Below, piece after piece: positions 17,738 to 26,185 of a DNA stretch of 64,000 bases (its first letter is position 1; every line of letters begins with the position of its first letter). Under the pieces are notes generated by a model. The model did no database searches. It saw nothing but the letters and a program-made list of their open reading frames with translations, and was not told where the DNA came from. The translations under genes and the position numbers were made by a program. The DNA is from Planctomycetes bacterium MalM25 (GTDB taxonomy: Bacteria; Planctomycetota; Planctomycetia; Pirellulales; Lacipirellulaceae), in assembly GCA_007745835.1 (NCBI GenBank), contig CP036424.1:124001-188000 (forward strand), read 5' to 3'.

Positions 17738-18304
17738 ATGGCCAGCAACTTCGACCCCAGTGTTTACGGCGCCGCGATAGCGCAGGCAATCGGTGTCGAG
17801 CCGACCATGCCGCTCGACGCGGGCGAGGCTGATCGATCGCAACGCGACGCGCTTGAGGTCCTCTCCGCCGAGGTGGTCCTCGAGCTCGAAGAACGCACGC
17901 CGATCATCGATCAGGGCGCCTTCGAGTGCTGCCTCGCCGGCGTCTGGCTGCTGCACGGTTTCTTGGACGAGGCCCACGCCATCTGCCAGGACGTGCCCAG
18001 CGCCTCGGGCAGCTACTGGCACGGCGTCATGCACCGCCGCGAGGGGGACCACTGGAACGCCGATTACTGGTTCCGCCGGGCGGGCGACCACCCGGCGGGG
18101 GCCCGGATCGCCTCGGCTGCCGTGGAGCACCCTGAGACCGTCGAGGCCGCTCTCGGCGGCCGCTGGGACCCACACCGCTTCAATGAGCTGGTCAAGCAGG
18201 CCAAGTCGGCAGGCGGCCCTCTGGAGGCGGCGTGCCTGGCCGTGCAGCGGGCCGAGTGGCGGGCCCTCTTCGACCACGATTGGCGCCGGGCGATCGGGGG
18301 CTGA
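17738..18304 (+). CDS. Conserved hypothetical protein
   Basis: Soluble protein of 188 residues that I do not assign to a characterised family. Visible features: an acidic N-terminal half (LSAEVVLELEERTPIIDQGAF), two adjacent Cys (ECCLAG, about 66-67) and a His/Trp-rich centre (SYWHGVMHRREGDHWNADYW). The centre and the following helices (RRAGDHPAGARIASAA) resemble a single degenerate TPR-like or SEL1-like repeat. No signal peptide or membrane span. Codon use matches its neighbours, so it is a real gene. Thiol peroxidase follows after 101 bp on the same strand. Confidence 0.7.
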   Translation: MASNFDPSVYGAAIAQAIGVEPTMPLDAGEADRSQRDALEVLSAEVVLELEERTPIIDQGAFECCLAGVWLLHGFLDEAHAICQDVPSASGSYWHGVMHRREGDHWNADYWFRRAGDHPAGARIASAAVEHPETVEAALGGRWDPHRFNELVKQAKSAGGPLEAACLAVQRAEWRALFDHDWRRAIGG

Positions 18305-18405
18305 CCCTTGTCATCGCGGCGATCTCGTTAATACTCCGGCGATGACCGTCCGCGCGGACCCAACGGGCCGCGATCATTGAAAACACGATCCCAAGGCTTC
18401 CTGCT

Positions 18406-18927
18406 ATGTCCCGCTCCGGAGCGATCACGTTCAAAGGCAACCCGATGACCCTCGCCGGCGAGGCGGTCGCGGCCGGCCAGGCCGCGCCCGACTTCACCTG
18501 CCACTTCTTCGAAGGGGGCATGCAAGCCCTCTCGTTGGCGGATTTGAAGGGCAAGCCGACGATCCTGAGCGTCGTCCCCTCGCTCGACACCGGCGTCTGC
18601 GCCATCCAGACCAAGACCTTCAACGAGAAGCTCTCGGCCCTTGGGGATAAGATCAACGCGGTGACGATCAGCCTCGACCTGCCCTTCGCGATGAACCGTT
18701 TCTGCGGCGCCGAGTCGATCACGAACCTGCAGGTCGCCAGCGATTACCAGGACCGCTCGTTCGGTCAGGCGTTCGGCACGCTGATCGAGGAGTTGAAGAT
18801 CCTCTGCCGCGCCGTCTTCGTGCTCGACGCCGAGGGCAAGGTCATCCACGCGGAGTACGTGGGCGAAGTCACCGAGGAGCCCAACTACGACGCCGCCTTG
18901 GCCGCCCTGGAAAGCGCCGCCGGCTGA
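18406..18927 (+). CDS. tpx: Thiol peroxidase
   Basis: Atypical 2-Cys peroxiredoxin of 173 residues that reduces hydrogen and alkyl hydroperoxides using thioredoxin. The peroxidatic Cys65 sits in VVPSLDTGVCAIQT, the family signature, and the resolving Cys100 in NRFCGAESIT at the expected spacing of about 35. PDFTCHFFEG near residues 28-37 is the normal start of the thioredoxin fold. No signal peptide is seen. The cytochrome c peroxidase gene starts only 10 bp after the stop, so the two very likely share a transcript: one peroxidase for the cytoplasm, one for the periplasm. Confidence 0.94.
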   Translation: MSRSGAITFKGNPMTLAGEAVAAGQAAPDFTCHFFEGGMQALSLADLKGKPTILSVVPSLDTGVCAIQTKTFNEKLSALGDKINAVTISLDLPFAMNRFCGAESITNLQVASDYQDRSFGQAFGTLIEELKILCRAVFVLDAEGKVIHAEYVGEVTEEPNYDAALAALESAAG

Positions 18928-18937
18928 GTTTGGCACG

Positions 18938-20308
18938 ATGTCGAAGATCTTGGCTTTTCTGCTGATCGGCGTGCTCACCGGTGCGGGTGTGTATTACGTT
19001 AAACACGCCCGCACCAATGGGGCCGATCCCGTGCGTCGCGGCCCGGCGTTGTACGACGATCGCTTCGTCACGGTAAGCACTGGTGACTCGGAGAGCGTTG
19101 TCGAGGAGGTCCGCCTCGGAGAAGGGGACCTGCTCCGGGGCATCCCCGGCGCGGGACCGCTCACGCTGGTCGAGGCGCGCGCTTGGCTCAACGATCCAGC
19201 CAACCATCGCCGGCTCGACCCGTTGCTGCCGATCGGTCTCGACGAGGGCGCCGCCGATTTGCGGGGCCTCGAAGAGAACCCGCTGACTCGGGCGAAGATC
19301 GAACTGGGCCGCCAGCTCTACTTCGACAAGCGGCTGTCGCGTGACGGTGAGGTGAGCTGCGCCTCGTGCCACGACCCGCAGCACGGCTTCGCCTTCCCGA
19401 CTCGGTTCGGCGTTGGCGTCGAGGGTCAGGAGGGATCACGCAACTCGCCAACCGCCGCCAACCGGCTGCTCTCGGACGGGCAGTTCTGGGACGGCCGCGC
19501 CGCCTCGCTCGAGGAGCAGGCGATCGGCCCGCTCGCCAACCCGGCCGAGATGGCCATCACGCACGACCAAGCGGTCGAGCTCTGCCGTCAGATCGCCGGG
19601 TACCGTGAGCAGTTCGAGAGCGTTTTCAACGACGGGGTGACGATTCAGAACCTCGGCCGGGCGCTCGCGTCGTTCGAGCGCGTTGTGGTCAGCGGTCCGA
19701 GCCCGTGGGATCACTACCGGCGTTTGAGGAGGTTCGAGTCGGCGTACGAAGGCGAGCTCGATCTGCTGGAGCCCGATCTGGCTGCGGAGCACGAGGACCT
19801 GCAGGCTGCCGTGGCCGCTGCCCCCTTTTCCGAATCGGCCGCCCGGGGGGCCGAACTCTTCTTTGGCGAGCGAACCGGTTGCACCCAGTGCCATGCCGGC
19901 GCGAACTTCAGCGATGAGCGTTACCACAACCTGGGCGTCGGTCTTGAACTCCTCGATGGGTTGGACGAGGGCGAGGCGATTCCCGAATCGCTAGACGCCA
20001 AGCTTGATTGGGGCCGCTACGCCAAGACCGGCCAGGAGGAGGACCGTGGCGCCTTCAAGACGCCCGGCTTGCGGAACGTCGCCCAGACAGCGCCCTACAT
20101 GCACGACGGCTCGCAGGAGACCCTTGCCGAGGTTGTCGCCTGGTACGTGCAGGGGGGGCACGATAACCCGTACCTCAGCCCGCTCATCGCGCCGCTCGAC
20201 TTGACCGAGGCGGAGCAGGCCGACTTGGTCGCCTTCCTCGAAGCGCTGACCGGCGAGTGGCCCGACATCGAGACGGGGCGACTCCCCGCCGACGAGCCAG
20301 AGCGCTAA
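18938..20308 (+). CDS. Di-haem cytochrome c peroxidase
   Basis: Periplasmic peroxidase of 456 residues (CcpA/MauG superfamily) that reduces hydrogen peroxide with electrons from c-type cytochromes. A hydrophobic N-terminal segment (4-20, ILAFLLIGVLTGAGVYY) acts as signal or anchor. The two haem sites are CASCH (141-145) and CTQCH (315-319). The C-terminal FKTPGLRNVAQTAPYMHDGS block is the typical conserved end of the high-potential domain. About 100 residues precede the first haem, longer than in short bacterial CCPs. It is 10 bp after tpx. The last 4 bp overlap the convergent histone deacetylase gene. Confidence 0.93.
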   Translation: MSKILAFLLIGVLTGAGVYYVKHARTNGADPVRRGPALYDDRFVTVSTGDSESVVEEVRLGEGDLLRGIPGAGPLTLVEARAWLNDPANHRRLDPLLPIGLDEGAADLRGLEENPLTRAKIELGRQLYFDKRLSRDGEVSCASCHDPQHGFAFPTRFGVGVEGQEGSRNSPTAANRLLSDGQFWDGRAASLEEQAIGPLANPAEMAITHDQAVELCRQIAGYREQFESVFNDGVTIQNLGRALASFERVVVSGPSPWDHYRRLRRFESAYEGELDLLEPDLAAEHEDLQAAVAAAPFSESAARGAELFFGERTGCTQCHAGANFSDERYHNLGVGLELLDGLDEGEAIPESLDAKLDWGRYAKTGQEEDRGAFKTPGLRNVAQTAPYMHDGSQETLAEVVAWYVQGGHDNPYLSPLIAPLDLTEAEQADLVAFLEALTGEWPDIETGRLPADEPER

Positions 20309-21231
20309 ACGCCCTGCGCGTGTCGCGCCAGCACCTCGACGGTCGTCGCGTAGATCGCCGCGATTGCCTTCACGTCGCGGGCGTAGCCACCCCCCATGGC
20401 GGCGACGACCGGCAGGTTGCGATCTTTGCAGGCTGCGGCGACGCGTTCGTCGCGCTCTCGCAGGCCCGCCATGGTGAGCTTCATCCGGCCGTACCGGTCG
20501 TGCTCGTACGGATCGGCGCCGGCGAGGTAGAAGACGACCTCAGGGTCGAACCGCCGCCAGGTCTCCGTGAGTGTCTCGTCCAGCCGGACGAGGTACTCCG
20601 CGTCGCCGCATTTGTCGGGCAGGGGCGTGTCGAGATCGCTGGTCTCTTTGAGGCGTGGGTAGTTCTTCGCCCCATGCATCGAGACCGTGAACGTTGCGGG
20701 GTCGTCGGCGAAGAGGGCCGCGGTGCCGTTGCCCTGGTGGACATCGAGGTCAAGAACGAGCGCCCGCTCGAAGTGGCCCTCCGCTCGGAGGTTGCGAACC
20801 GCGACGGCCACGTCGTTGAACACACAGAAGCCTTGTCCCCGATCGGCAAAGGCGTGGTGGGTGCCGCCCGCCAGGTGAACGCCCCACGCCCGGGCGCCTC
20901 GGTCGCGGGCGGCGTACACCGCCCGTCCCGCGGCGAGGGTGGCCCCGGTTGAATGGAGCGAACGCTCGACGAAGCCTTCCGACCACGGGAAGCCGATCTC
21001 ACGCAGCTCTTTCTCGCTCAGCTCGCCGGCGCGAACGCGACGCACATACTCCGAAGTGTGGACACACAAGAGCTCCTCATCGGTTACCGCGGGCGCGGGG
21101 CGGAGGTCGATCGCCAGCTCGCCTGCGAACGAGGCGATCCGTTCACGGGTCAACCGGTACTTGTTGCGCGGGAAGGCGTGCTTCTCCGGCAGGGGCAACG
21201 CGACGTGGTCGCTGTAGTAGGCGTAGAGCAT
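20305..21231 (-). CDS. Histone deacetylase superfamily protein, class IV-like
   Basis: Zinc amidohydrolase of 308 residues. Key parts are visible: GGTHHAFADRGQGFCVFND with the active-site His pair and Cys loop, LVLDLDVHQGNGT with zinc ligands Asp and His, and YLAGADPYEHDRYG with the third ligand Asp. The stretch SMHGAKNYPRLKETSDLD resembles HDAC11 (class IV). In bacteria such enzymes act on acetylated small molecules or proteins such as acetyl-polyamines or acetyl-CoA synthetase; the substrate here is not known. A shortened acyl-CoA synthetase gene lies upstream on the same strand, 135 bp away. The stop overlaps the peroxidase stop by 4 bp. Confidence 0.9.
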   Translation of the reverse strand: MLYAYYSDHVALPLPEKHAFPRNKYRLTRERIASFAGELAIDLRPAPAVTDEELLCVHTSEYVRRVRAGELSEKELREIGFPWSEGFVERSLHSTGATLAAGRAVYAARDRGARAWGVHLAGGTHHAFADRGQGFCVFNDVAVAVRNLRAEGHFERALVLDLDVHQGNGTAALFADDPATFTVSMHGAKNYPRLKETSDLDTPLPDKCGDAEYLVRLDETLTETWRRFDPEVVFYLAGADPYEHDRYGRMKLTMAGLRERDERVAAACKDRNLPVVAAMGGGYARDVKAIAAIYATTVEVLARHAQGV

Positions 21232-21283
21232 GGCGGGAGAGCGAGAGGGTGCGGGCTCGTGACTATAGGAACCGCCCCAAAAT

Positions 21284-21372
21284 CTGTAGGAGGCTTCTCC
21301 AGAAGCCGATCCCGGATGGTCAGCCTTTGATTGCTGGCAGCACGTTATCGGCGTCGGAGACGCCTCCTACAG
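21284..21372. repeat. Dispersed palindromic element A, copy 1
   Basis: An 89-bp inverted-repeat element. The left arm is 21284-21310 (begins CTGTAGGAGGCTTCTCC) and the right arm is 21347-21372 (ends GACGCCTCCTACAG). The arms are imperfect, with one extra A in the left arm and several T/G changes. A closely similar 88-bp copy lies at 26056-26143. The right end supplies the last codon and TAG stop of the acyl-CoA synthetase gene on the minus strand. Confidence 0.9.
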
Positions 21373-22659
21373 GCGAGAATCCATCCAGTGGAGTTCCCGC
21401 TCGAAACTCGCTTCGATCGCTCTCCGCCGCAGGCTCAGCTTCGCTGTCATCTCGCCGCGGCCCTGCTCGAAGCCGCGACCGATCAGCGTGAAGTCGTGGA
21501 CCTGCTCCTCCTTGGCGGCGTCGGCGAGGCGGGCGTCGATCTCTTCGCGGTACAGCGCCCGGACGGCGGTGTGTCGCAGTGCGCCGCGCTTCGACCAGAC
21601 CCACAGACGTCGGCGTTTGATCTCGGCCCGCAAACGCTCGGGGTTCGGCACGATCAACGCCCGGAGTCCCTTACGCCCTTCGCCGACGACGCACGCCTGC
21701 TCGATCCAGGGCGAGGCGCAAAGCAGGGCCTCGACGCGTGACGGCGCGACGTTCTTGCCGGTCGCGAGGACGATTAGCTCTTTCTTGCGGCCCGTGATGG
21801 TGAGGAATCCCTCGTCGTCCAGCTCACCGAGATCGCCCGTGTGCAGCCAGCCGTCGCGAAGCGTTTCGGCGATCGCCTCGTGGTCGTCCCAGTAGCCGAG
21901 CATGACGTTCGGACCACGGACGAGCACCTCCCCATCCTCGGCGATACGAACCTCAACGCCGGGCAACGGCTTGCCGACCGTGCCCAGCTTGTGATGGTCG
22001 GGCGTGTTGACGCTGACGACGGGCGACGCCTCGGTCAGTCCGTAGCCGTTGTAGAGCGGCACGCCCTCGTCGAAGAACCGCTGTTCAACGCTCGGCGCGA
22101 GGGGCGCCCCGCCGCAGTAACAGCGTTTGATTTCGCCGCCGAGCAGCGACTTGAGAGACACGCCTTCTTTCTCCGCGAGGTCGATTGCCTTCTGGAAAAA
22201 GTAGGGCACCCCGTTGATGACCGTCGGCTTCACCAGCTTCGCGTCGCGGAATACGGTCTTCGGGCTCTCGGCCAACACCAATCGCGATCCGCGCACGATC
22301 CACGTGTAGAGGTCGCACGTCCGGGCGTAGAGGTGCTCCATCGGCAAGAACGAGAGCCGCAGCTCGTCGCCGTCGCCACCGGAGGCCTCGCTGAGAGCGA
22401 TCGCGTTGGAGGCGAGGTTCTGCTCGGTGAGCATGACGCCGCGCTGGACGCCGGAAGTGCCGGCGGTCTTGACGATGATCGGTTCGGTCGGGCTGAACGA
22501 GATCGACCACCAAGGGAAACCAGGTGGGTCAGTAGCAATCTTGGACCAGGTGCTCCAGCGGATCGTGTCCGTTTCAACGGTCCCTAGAGCTTGCTTTCCT
22601 GGTTCCTTGCTGATGGCTGACCGGAACAGCTCGGAGATGGTCGGGCCGGGGTCGCTCAT
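21367..22659 (-). CDS. AMP-binding (acyl-CoA synthetase-like) protein, shortened
   Basis: Adenylate-forming enzyme family, 430 residues against about 600 for long-chain acyl-CoA ligases. Motifs present: NGYGLTEASPVVS (A5), the GWLHTGDLGELDDEGF and GRKKELIV pair (A7/A8), and a C-terminal Lys in TAKLSLRR. The phosphate-binding loop reads KTAGTSGVQRGVMLT, a variant of the usual YTSGTTGxPKGVMLT, and only about 60 residues precede it, so roughly 110 residues of the N-terminal subdomain are absent. I chose ATG 22659 because GGAGG lies seven bases upstream. No frameshift or stop is seen, so it is a shortened gene rather than an obvious pseudogene. Activity is doubtful. Confidence 0.8.
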   Translation of the reverse strand: MSDPGPTISELFRSAISKEPGKQALGTVETDTIRWSTWSKIATDPPGFPWWSISFSPTEPIIVKTAGTSGVQRGVMLTEQNLASNAIALSEASGGDGDELRLSFLPMEHLYARTCDLYTWIVRGSRLVLAESPKTVFRDAKLVKPTVINGVPYFFQKAIDLAEKEGVSLKSLLGGEIKRCYCGGAPLAPSVEQRFFDEGVPLYNGYGLTEASPVVSVNTPDHHKLGTVGKPLPGVEVRIAEDGEVLVRGPNVMLGYWDDHEAIAETLRDGWLHTGDLGELDDEGFLTITGRKKELIVLATGKNVAPSRVEALLCASPWIEQACVVGEGRKGLRALIVPNPERLRAEIKRRRLWVWSKRGALRHTAVRALYREEIDARLADAAKEEQVHDFTLIGRGFEQGRGEMTAKLSLRRRAIEASFERELHWMDSRL

Positions 22660-22720
22660 GGCGTTGCCTCCGACCAAGCTTGGTCGGGGCTATAGAAAGG
22701 TGCCGCTGAGAATCGCGGTT

Positions 22721-22768
22721 GAACCCAGAGAAGACATCCGCGTTGATCTGCGTGCATCTGCGGTTCCA
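22721..22768. repeat. Short intergenic repeat of the CTGCGTxxATCTGCGG type
   Basis: The segment carries ATCCGCGTTGATCTGCGTGC followed by ATCTGCGGTTCC, a near-periodic unit of about ten bases. Its reverse translation gives RRCTQINAD, a product I recall as a frequent artefact of intergenic repeats in several bacterial phyla. It lies in the 116-bp gap between pheT and the acyl-CoA synthetase gene. Confidence 0.6.
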
Positions 22769-22775
22769 AACCGAA

Positions 22776-24866
22776 TCAAGAACGAAGCTCACCACCCAGC
22801 TGGCTCTTCAACGCCCCAACGATCACCTCGACGACGCCGTCGGCTTGCTCGCTCGTGAGCGTCCCCTCGTGGGAGCGGAGCTGCACGCGGAAGACGACGC
22901 TCTTCTTGCCCTCGCCGAGTTGCTTCGCATCCCGGAAGCTGTCGTCCGTGAACGTGATCGCTTCGACTAAGGTTGCAGCATCACTGGCGCCACCCGCGTC
23001 CGCGGCGGCCGAGTAGATTGCGGACCAGGCGACCGATTCATCGACCACGACGTTCAGGTCGCGCGACACGGGCGGATAGGTCGAGAGGGGCTTGGTTTGG
23101 CGGACGAGTTCTGCGGCGCTGGTGAGCAGGTCGAGGTCGAGCTCGGCGATCGACGCCCCGCCGCGCAGGTCGAACGCCCCTCGGCCCGCTTCGCTCAGTT
23201 CGCCCAGCAGGCAGAACGGCGCCCCGCCGAGCAGCACGCCTGCGCTGCGGGCCGAGTCGAGCAGGTCGCCCTTCGCTTCGGTGACCTCCAGCTCGGCGCC
23301 GGGCGCGACCGCCCCCGCGAGCTCTTCGACGACGCCCTTCAGCTCAAGGAAGCCGCCGCCGCTGCACAGGGCCAGCACCCGCTTCTCCGCCGGCAACGCG
23401 CCCTCGCGGGGCAGGTAGACCTTGGCGATCTCGAACAGCTCGACGATCGGGTTGCTAAGCGTCTCGTTCGTGCGGCGGCAGGTGAGCAGGCTCGGCGTGA
23501 CGCTCTGCCGGAGGACGTTCGCCCGCCGCAGGACGGCCGTCCCCGTGGCGAGGGCGCCGCTCACGCCGGGAGCGTTCGACCAGGGGGTGAACCGCTCGGC
23601 GAGGTCGGGATCGACAGCGCTGAGCGTATACGCCTCGTCGAAGCCGGCGCCGACCAGCAGCGTGCGGACCTGCTCGGTGACGAAGTCCTCCCGCCGTTTG
23701 GCGGACGCGACGATCGGCAGCGACGACTCCATCGGCACTTTATCGTAGCCGTGGATGCGGGCGACCTCTTCGATCAGGTCGCACTCCCGCGTCAGGTCGG
23801 CCCGCCAGGTGGGCGGCACGACCTTGATGCAGTGGTCGCAGTTGTGCGTCTCGACGCAGCCCAGGTCGGCGAGGATCTTGGCGACCTCTTCCTTGGCGAT
23901 CTCGATCCCGAGGACGCGGGGGATCTGGTTGTAGCGGAGCTTGATGTGGTCGCGGTCGTCGTCGAATCGGCGGTCGGCCGGCTCGGTCCACGCGGCGGTC
24001 TTCAAGTCGAGGACGCCGTCGCACAGTTCGCCGCCCGCCAGTTCGAGGATCAGCTCGCAGCAACGCCGGCTCGCCCAGTCGATCCCCTCGGGGTCGACGC
24101 CGCGCTCGAAGCGATAACTGCTCGGGCTGAACAGCACGTGCTTGCGGGCCGCCTTCCGCACGGCGAGCGGCGCGAAGTCGGCCGCTTCGATGAGGACCTC
24201 GACCGTCGCTTCGGAGACCTCGGTGTCCGCTCCGCCCATGACGCCACCCAGGGCGACGGGGCGCTCGGCGTCGGCGATGACGACCTCGTCGCCGGTGAGC
24301 TCGTACTCTTTATGGTTGATCGCGACGAACGGCTCGCCCTTTACTGCCTGCCGGACGACGATCTTCCCGCCCTTGAGCTTCGTGAAGTCGAACGCGTGGA
24401 GCGGCTGGCCGTTCTCCATCATCACGTAGTTCGTGATGTCGACGACGTTGTTGACCGACGCGACGCCAAGCGTCGCGAGCCGATTCACGAGCCACTCCGG
24501 GCTCGGCCCGATCTTCACGCCCTTGATCAGTCGGGCTGTGTAGCGAGGGCAGAGGTCGTCGGTCTCGATCGCGACCGACGTGCTTTCGGTAATCGGTGCT
24601 CCGGGCGCTGACGCTTGCGGCTCTCCTTTGAGCGGCTGGGGTGCCTTAAGTTCCTGGCCCCAGATCACCGCGATCTCGCGCGCGACCCCGAGGTGGCCGA
24701 GGCAATCGGGCCGGTTGCTTGTGACTTCGAGGTCGATGGCCGTGTCGTCGCCTACGGTCTCGACGCCTTCGAGGTTAAGCCCCGTGAGGGTGAGCTTCTC
24801 GGTCAGCTCCTCGATGGGCATCGAGAGGTCGACGTATTCGGCGAGCCAGTCGGTTGAGACGATCAT
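22776..24866 (-). CDS. pheT: Phenylalanyl-tRNA synthetase beta subunit
   Basis: Beta chain of the alpha2-beta2 synthetase that charges tRNA-Phe, 696 residues against 795 in E. coli. The N-terminus (WLAEYVDLSMPIEELTEKLT) runs from GLNLEGVETVGDD directly into IDLEVTSNRPDCLGHLGVAREIA. In E. coli a tRNA-binding OB domain of about 110 residues is inserted between these parts, and here it is absent. The B3/B4 region (DICNYV-like DITNYVMMENGQPLHAFD) and the B5 domain are present. The C-terminal anticodon-binding domain is intact (VSRDLNVVVDESVAWSAIYS). It follows pheS by 84 bp, a gap filled by an inverted repeat. Confidence 0.95.
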   Translation of the reverse strand: MIVSTDWLAEYVDLSMPIEELTEKLTLTGLNLEGVETVGDDTAIDLEVTSNRPDCLGHLGVAREIAVIWGQELKAPQPLKGEPQASAPGAPITESTSVAIETDDLCPRYTARLIKGVKIGPSPEWLVNRLATLGVASVNNVVDITNYVMMENGQPLHAFDFTKLKGGKIVVRQAVKGEPFVAINHKEYELTGDEVVIADAERPVALGGVMGGADTEVSEATVEVLIEAADFAPLAVRKAARKHVLFSPSSYRFERGVDPEGIDWASRRCCELILELAGGELCDGVLDLKTAAWTEPADRRFDDDRDHIKLRYNQIPRVLGIEIAKEEVAKILADLGCVETHNCDHCIKVVPPTWRADLTRECDLIEEVARIHGYDKVPMESSLPIVASAKRREDFVTEQVRTLLVGAGFDEAYTLSAVDPDLAERFTPWSNAPGVSGALATGTAVLRRANVLRQSVTPSLLTCRRTNETLSNPIVELFEIAKVYLPREGALPAEKRVLALCSGGGFLELKGVVEELAGAVAPGAELEVTEAKGDLLDSARSAGVLLGGAPFCLLGELSEAGRGAFDLRGGASIAELDLDLLTSAAELVRQTKPLSTYPPVSRDLNVVVDESVAWSAIYSAAADAGGASDAATLVEAITFTDDSFRDAKQLGEGKKSVVFRVQLRSHEGTLTSEQADGVVEVIVGALKSQLGGELRS

Positions 24867-24871
24867 ATATT

Positions 24872-24943
24872 CACCACAGAGGGCACAGAGTGAATCCGAA
24901 TTCCCTCTATGACTTCTCAGTGCCCTCGGTGTCTCTGTGGTTA
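24872..24943. repeat. Inverted repeat of the ACCACAGAG family between pheS and pheT
   Basis: Outer arms ACCACAGAG (24873-24881) and CTCTGTGGT (24933-24941) are perfect, with further near-repeats inside (GGGCACAGAG; GTGCCCTCGGTGTCTC). The reading HRDTEGTE on the minus strand is a known kind of artefact from such intergenic repeats. It fills nearly the whole gap between pheS and pheT, and so would be transcribed as a hairpin within the operon mRNA. Confidence 0.7.
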
Positions 24944-24950
24944 AACCAAT

Positions 24951-26033
24951 TCAGAACTGCGCCAAGAACCGCACGTCGTTCGTGTACAGGTCGCGGATGT
25001 CGGTGATGCCGTGTTGTCGCATGCAGATCCGTTCGATGCCCAGGCCGAAGGCGAAGCCGGTCACTTGTTCGGGGGCGTAGCCGACCGCGCGGAGGACGTT
25101 CGGGTCGACCATGCCGGCGCCGCCGATCTCCATCCACTTGCCGTCGTGCCAGATGTCGCACTCGACGCTCGGCTCGGTGAACGGGAAGAAGCTGGGACGG
25201 AAGCGGACGTCGATCGGCTCGTCGGACTCTAAACCGAAGTACGACTGCCAGAACATCTGCAGCACGCCCTTCAGGTCGGCCATCGTCACGCCCGGCGCGA
25301 CGCAGAGTCCCTCGATCTGATGGAACATCGGGTAGTGCGTCGCGTCGGCCGTGTCGGGCCGGTAGACGCGCCCCAGCGACACGATGCGGATCGGCGGCGG
25401 CGCGGCGCCTTCGGGCGTGGCGGCGAGGGCGGCCTCCATCGTGCGGATCTGCACCGTGGAGGTCTGGCTCCGCAGCAGCAAAGGCTTCCCGTCCGGCCCC
25501 AAAGCGGGCTTCGATTCCTGCCCGGCAGCGGCAGCTGACAAGTAAAAGTTGTCGAGCGGGTCGCGGGCGGGGTGGGTCTCCGGGATGTTGAGCGCGACGA
25601 AGTTGTGCCAGTCGTCTTCGATCTCGGGACCCTCGACGGCCGAGAAGCCGAGCCGACCCATGATCTCCTTCATCCGCTCGATCGTCTGCGTGATCGGGTG
25701 GAGTCGGCCCCGCCGTACCGCCTGGCCGGGGAGGCTCGCGTCGAAGGCGGTCTGCTCCGCTTCGGCGGCGCCGCCGGCGAGGCCGGCTTGGGCCGCTTCG
25801 AGGGCCGCCTCGACCGCCTGCTTCACGGCGTTGAGCTTCTGGCCGGCGGCGGGCTTGTCCGCCTTGTCGACCTTGCCCATCCCCTTCTGGATGGCTTTGA
25901 GACGCCCTGCCTTGGCGCCGAGGAACTCGACGCGGGCCGCCTCGAGCGCATCGTTGTCCGCCGCCGCGTCGAACGCCTGGGTGGCGTCGGCTTGGAGGGT
26001 TTCGAGGTCAGCTACGAATTTCGAGAGGGCCAC
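24951..26033 (-). CDS. pheS: Phenylalanyl-tRNA synthetase alpha subunit
   Basis: Catalytic alpha chain of phenylalanyl-tRNA synthetase, 360 residues. Class II motifs are visible: the [20 protein letters not shown] segment, [12 protein letters not shown], the [12 protein letters not shown] stretch, and near the end the [15 protein letters not shown] and [13 protein letters not shown] blocks that build the active site. I chose a GTG start at 26033, which gives [16 protein letters not shown], a normal PheS N-terminus. The frame is open further upstream only through repeat element A. No good Shine-Dalgarno sequence precedes the GTG, which is common in planctomycetes. Confidence 0.95.
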   Translation of the reverse strand: MALSKFVADLETLQADATQAFDAAADNDALEAARVEFLGAKAGRLKAIQKGMGKVDKADKPAAGQKLNAVKQAVEAALEAAQAGLAGGAAEAEQTAFDASLPGQAVRRGRLHPITQTIERMKEIMGRLGFSAVEGPEIEDDWHNFVALNIPETHPARDPLDNFYLSAAAAGQESKPALGPDGKPLLLRSQTSTVQIRTMEAALAATPEGAAPPPIRIVSLGRVYRPDTADATHYPMFHQIEGLCVAPGVTMADLKGVLQMFWQSYFGLESDEPIDVRFRPSFFPFTEPSVECDIWHDGKWMEIGGAGMVDPNVLRAVGYAPEQVTGFAFGLGIERICMRQHGITDIRDLYTNDVRFLAQF

Positions 26034-26055
26034 AAATCTGCTGGGCTGTTCATGC

Positions 26056-26143
26056 CTGTAGGAGGCTTCTCCGAAGCCGATCACGGTATCCAAGCCGACA
26101 CAGGCATGGAACGCGTTATCGGCTTCGGAGAAGCCTCCTACAG
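26056..26143. repeat. Dispersed palindromic element A, copy 2 (perfect 26-bp arms)
   Basis: The arms 26056-26081 (CTGTAGGAGGCTTCTCCGAA, then GCCGAT) and 26118-26143 are exact reverse complements, 26 bp each, around a 36-bp spacer. It lies between rplT and pheS. In RNA it would fold into a very stable hairpin. The match to 21284-21372 in arm sequence, overall length and the GTTATCGGC motif shows a dispersed family. Confidence 0.95.
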
Positions 26144-26185
26144 AGAGGTGATCAGAGAGGGATGCTGCAAAGACCCGCGGATAGA

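Noticed and set aside
22574-22795. A small minus-strand frame beginning before the acyl-CoA synthetase with RRCTQINAD
   Set aside because: The peptide comes from an intergenic repeat and overlaps a real gene in another frame.
23097-24611. A 504-residue plus-strand frame opposite pheT
   Set aside because: Antisense shadow of a highly conserved gene. The product is rich in Arg, Asp and Val with no family signature.
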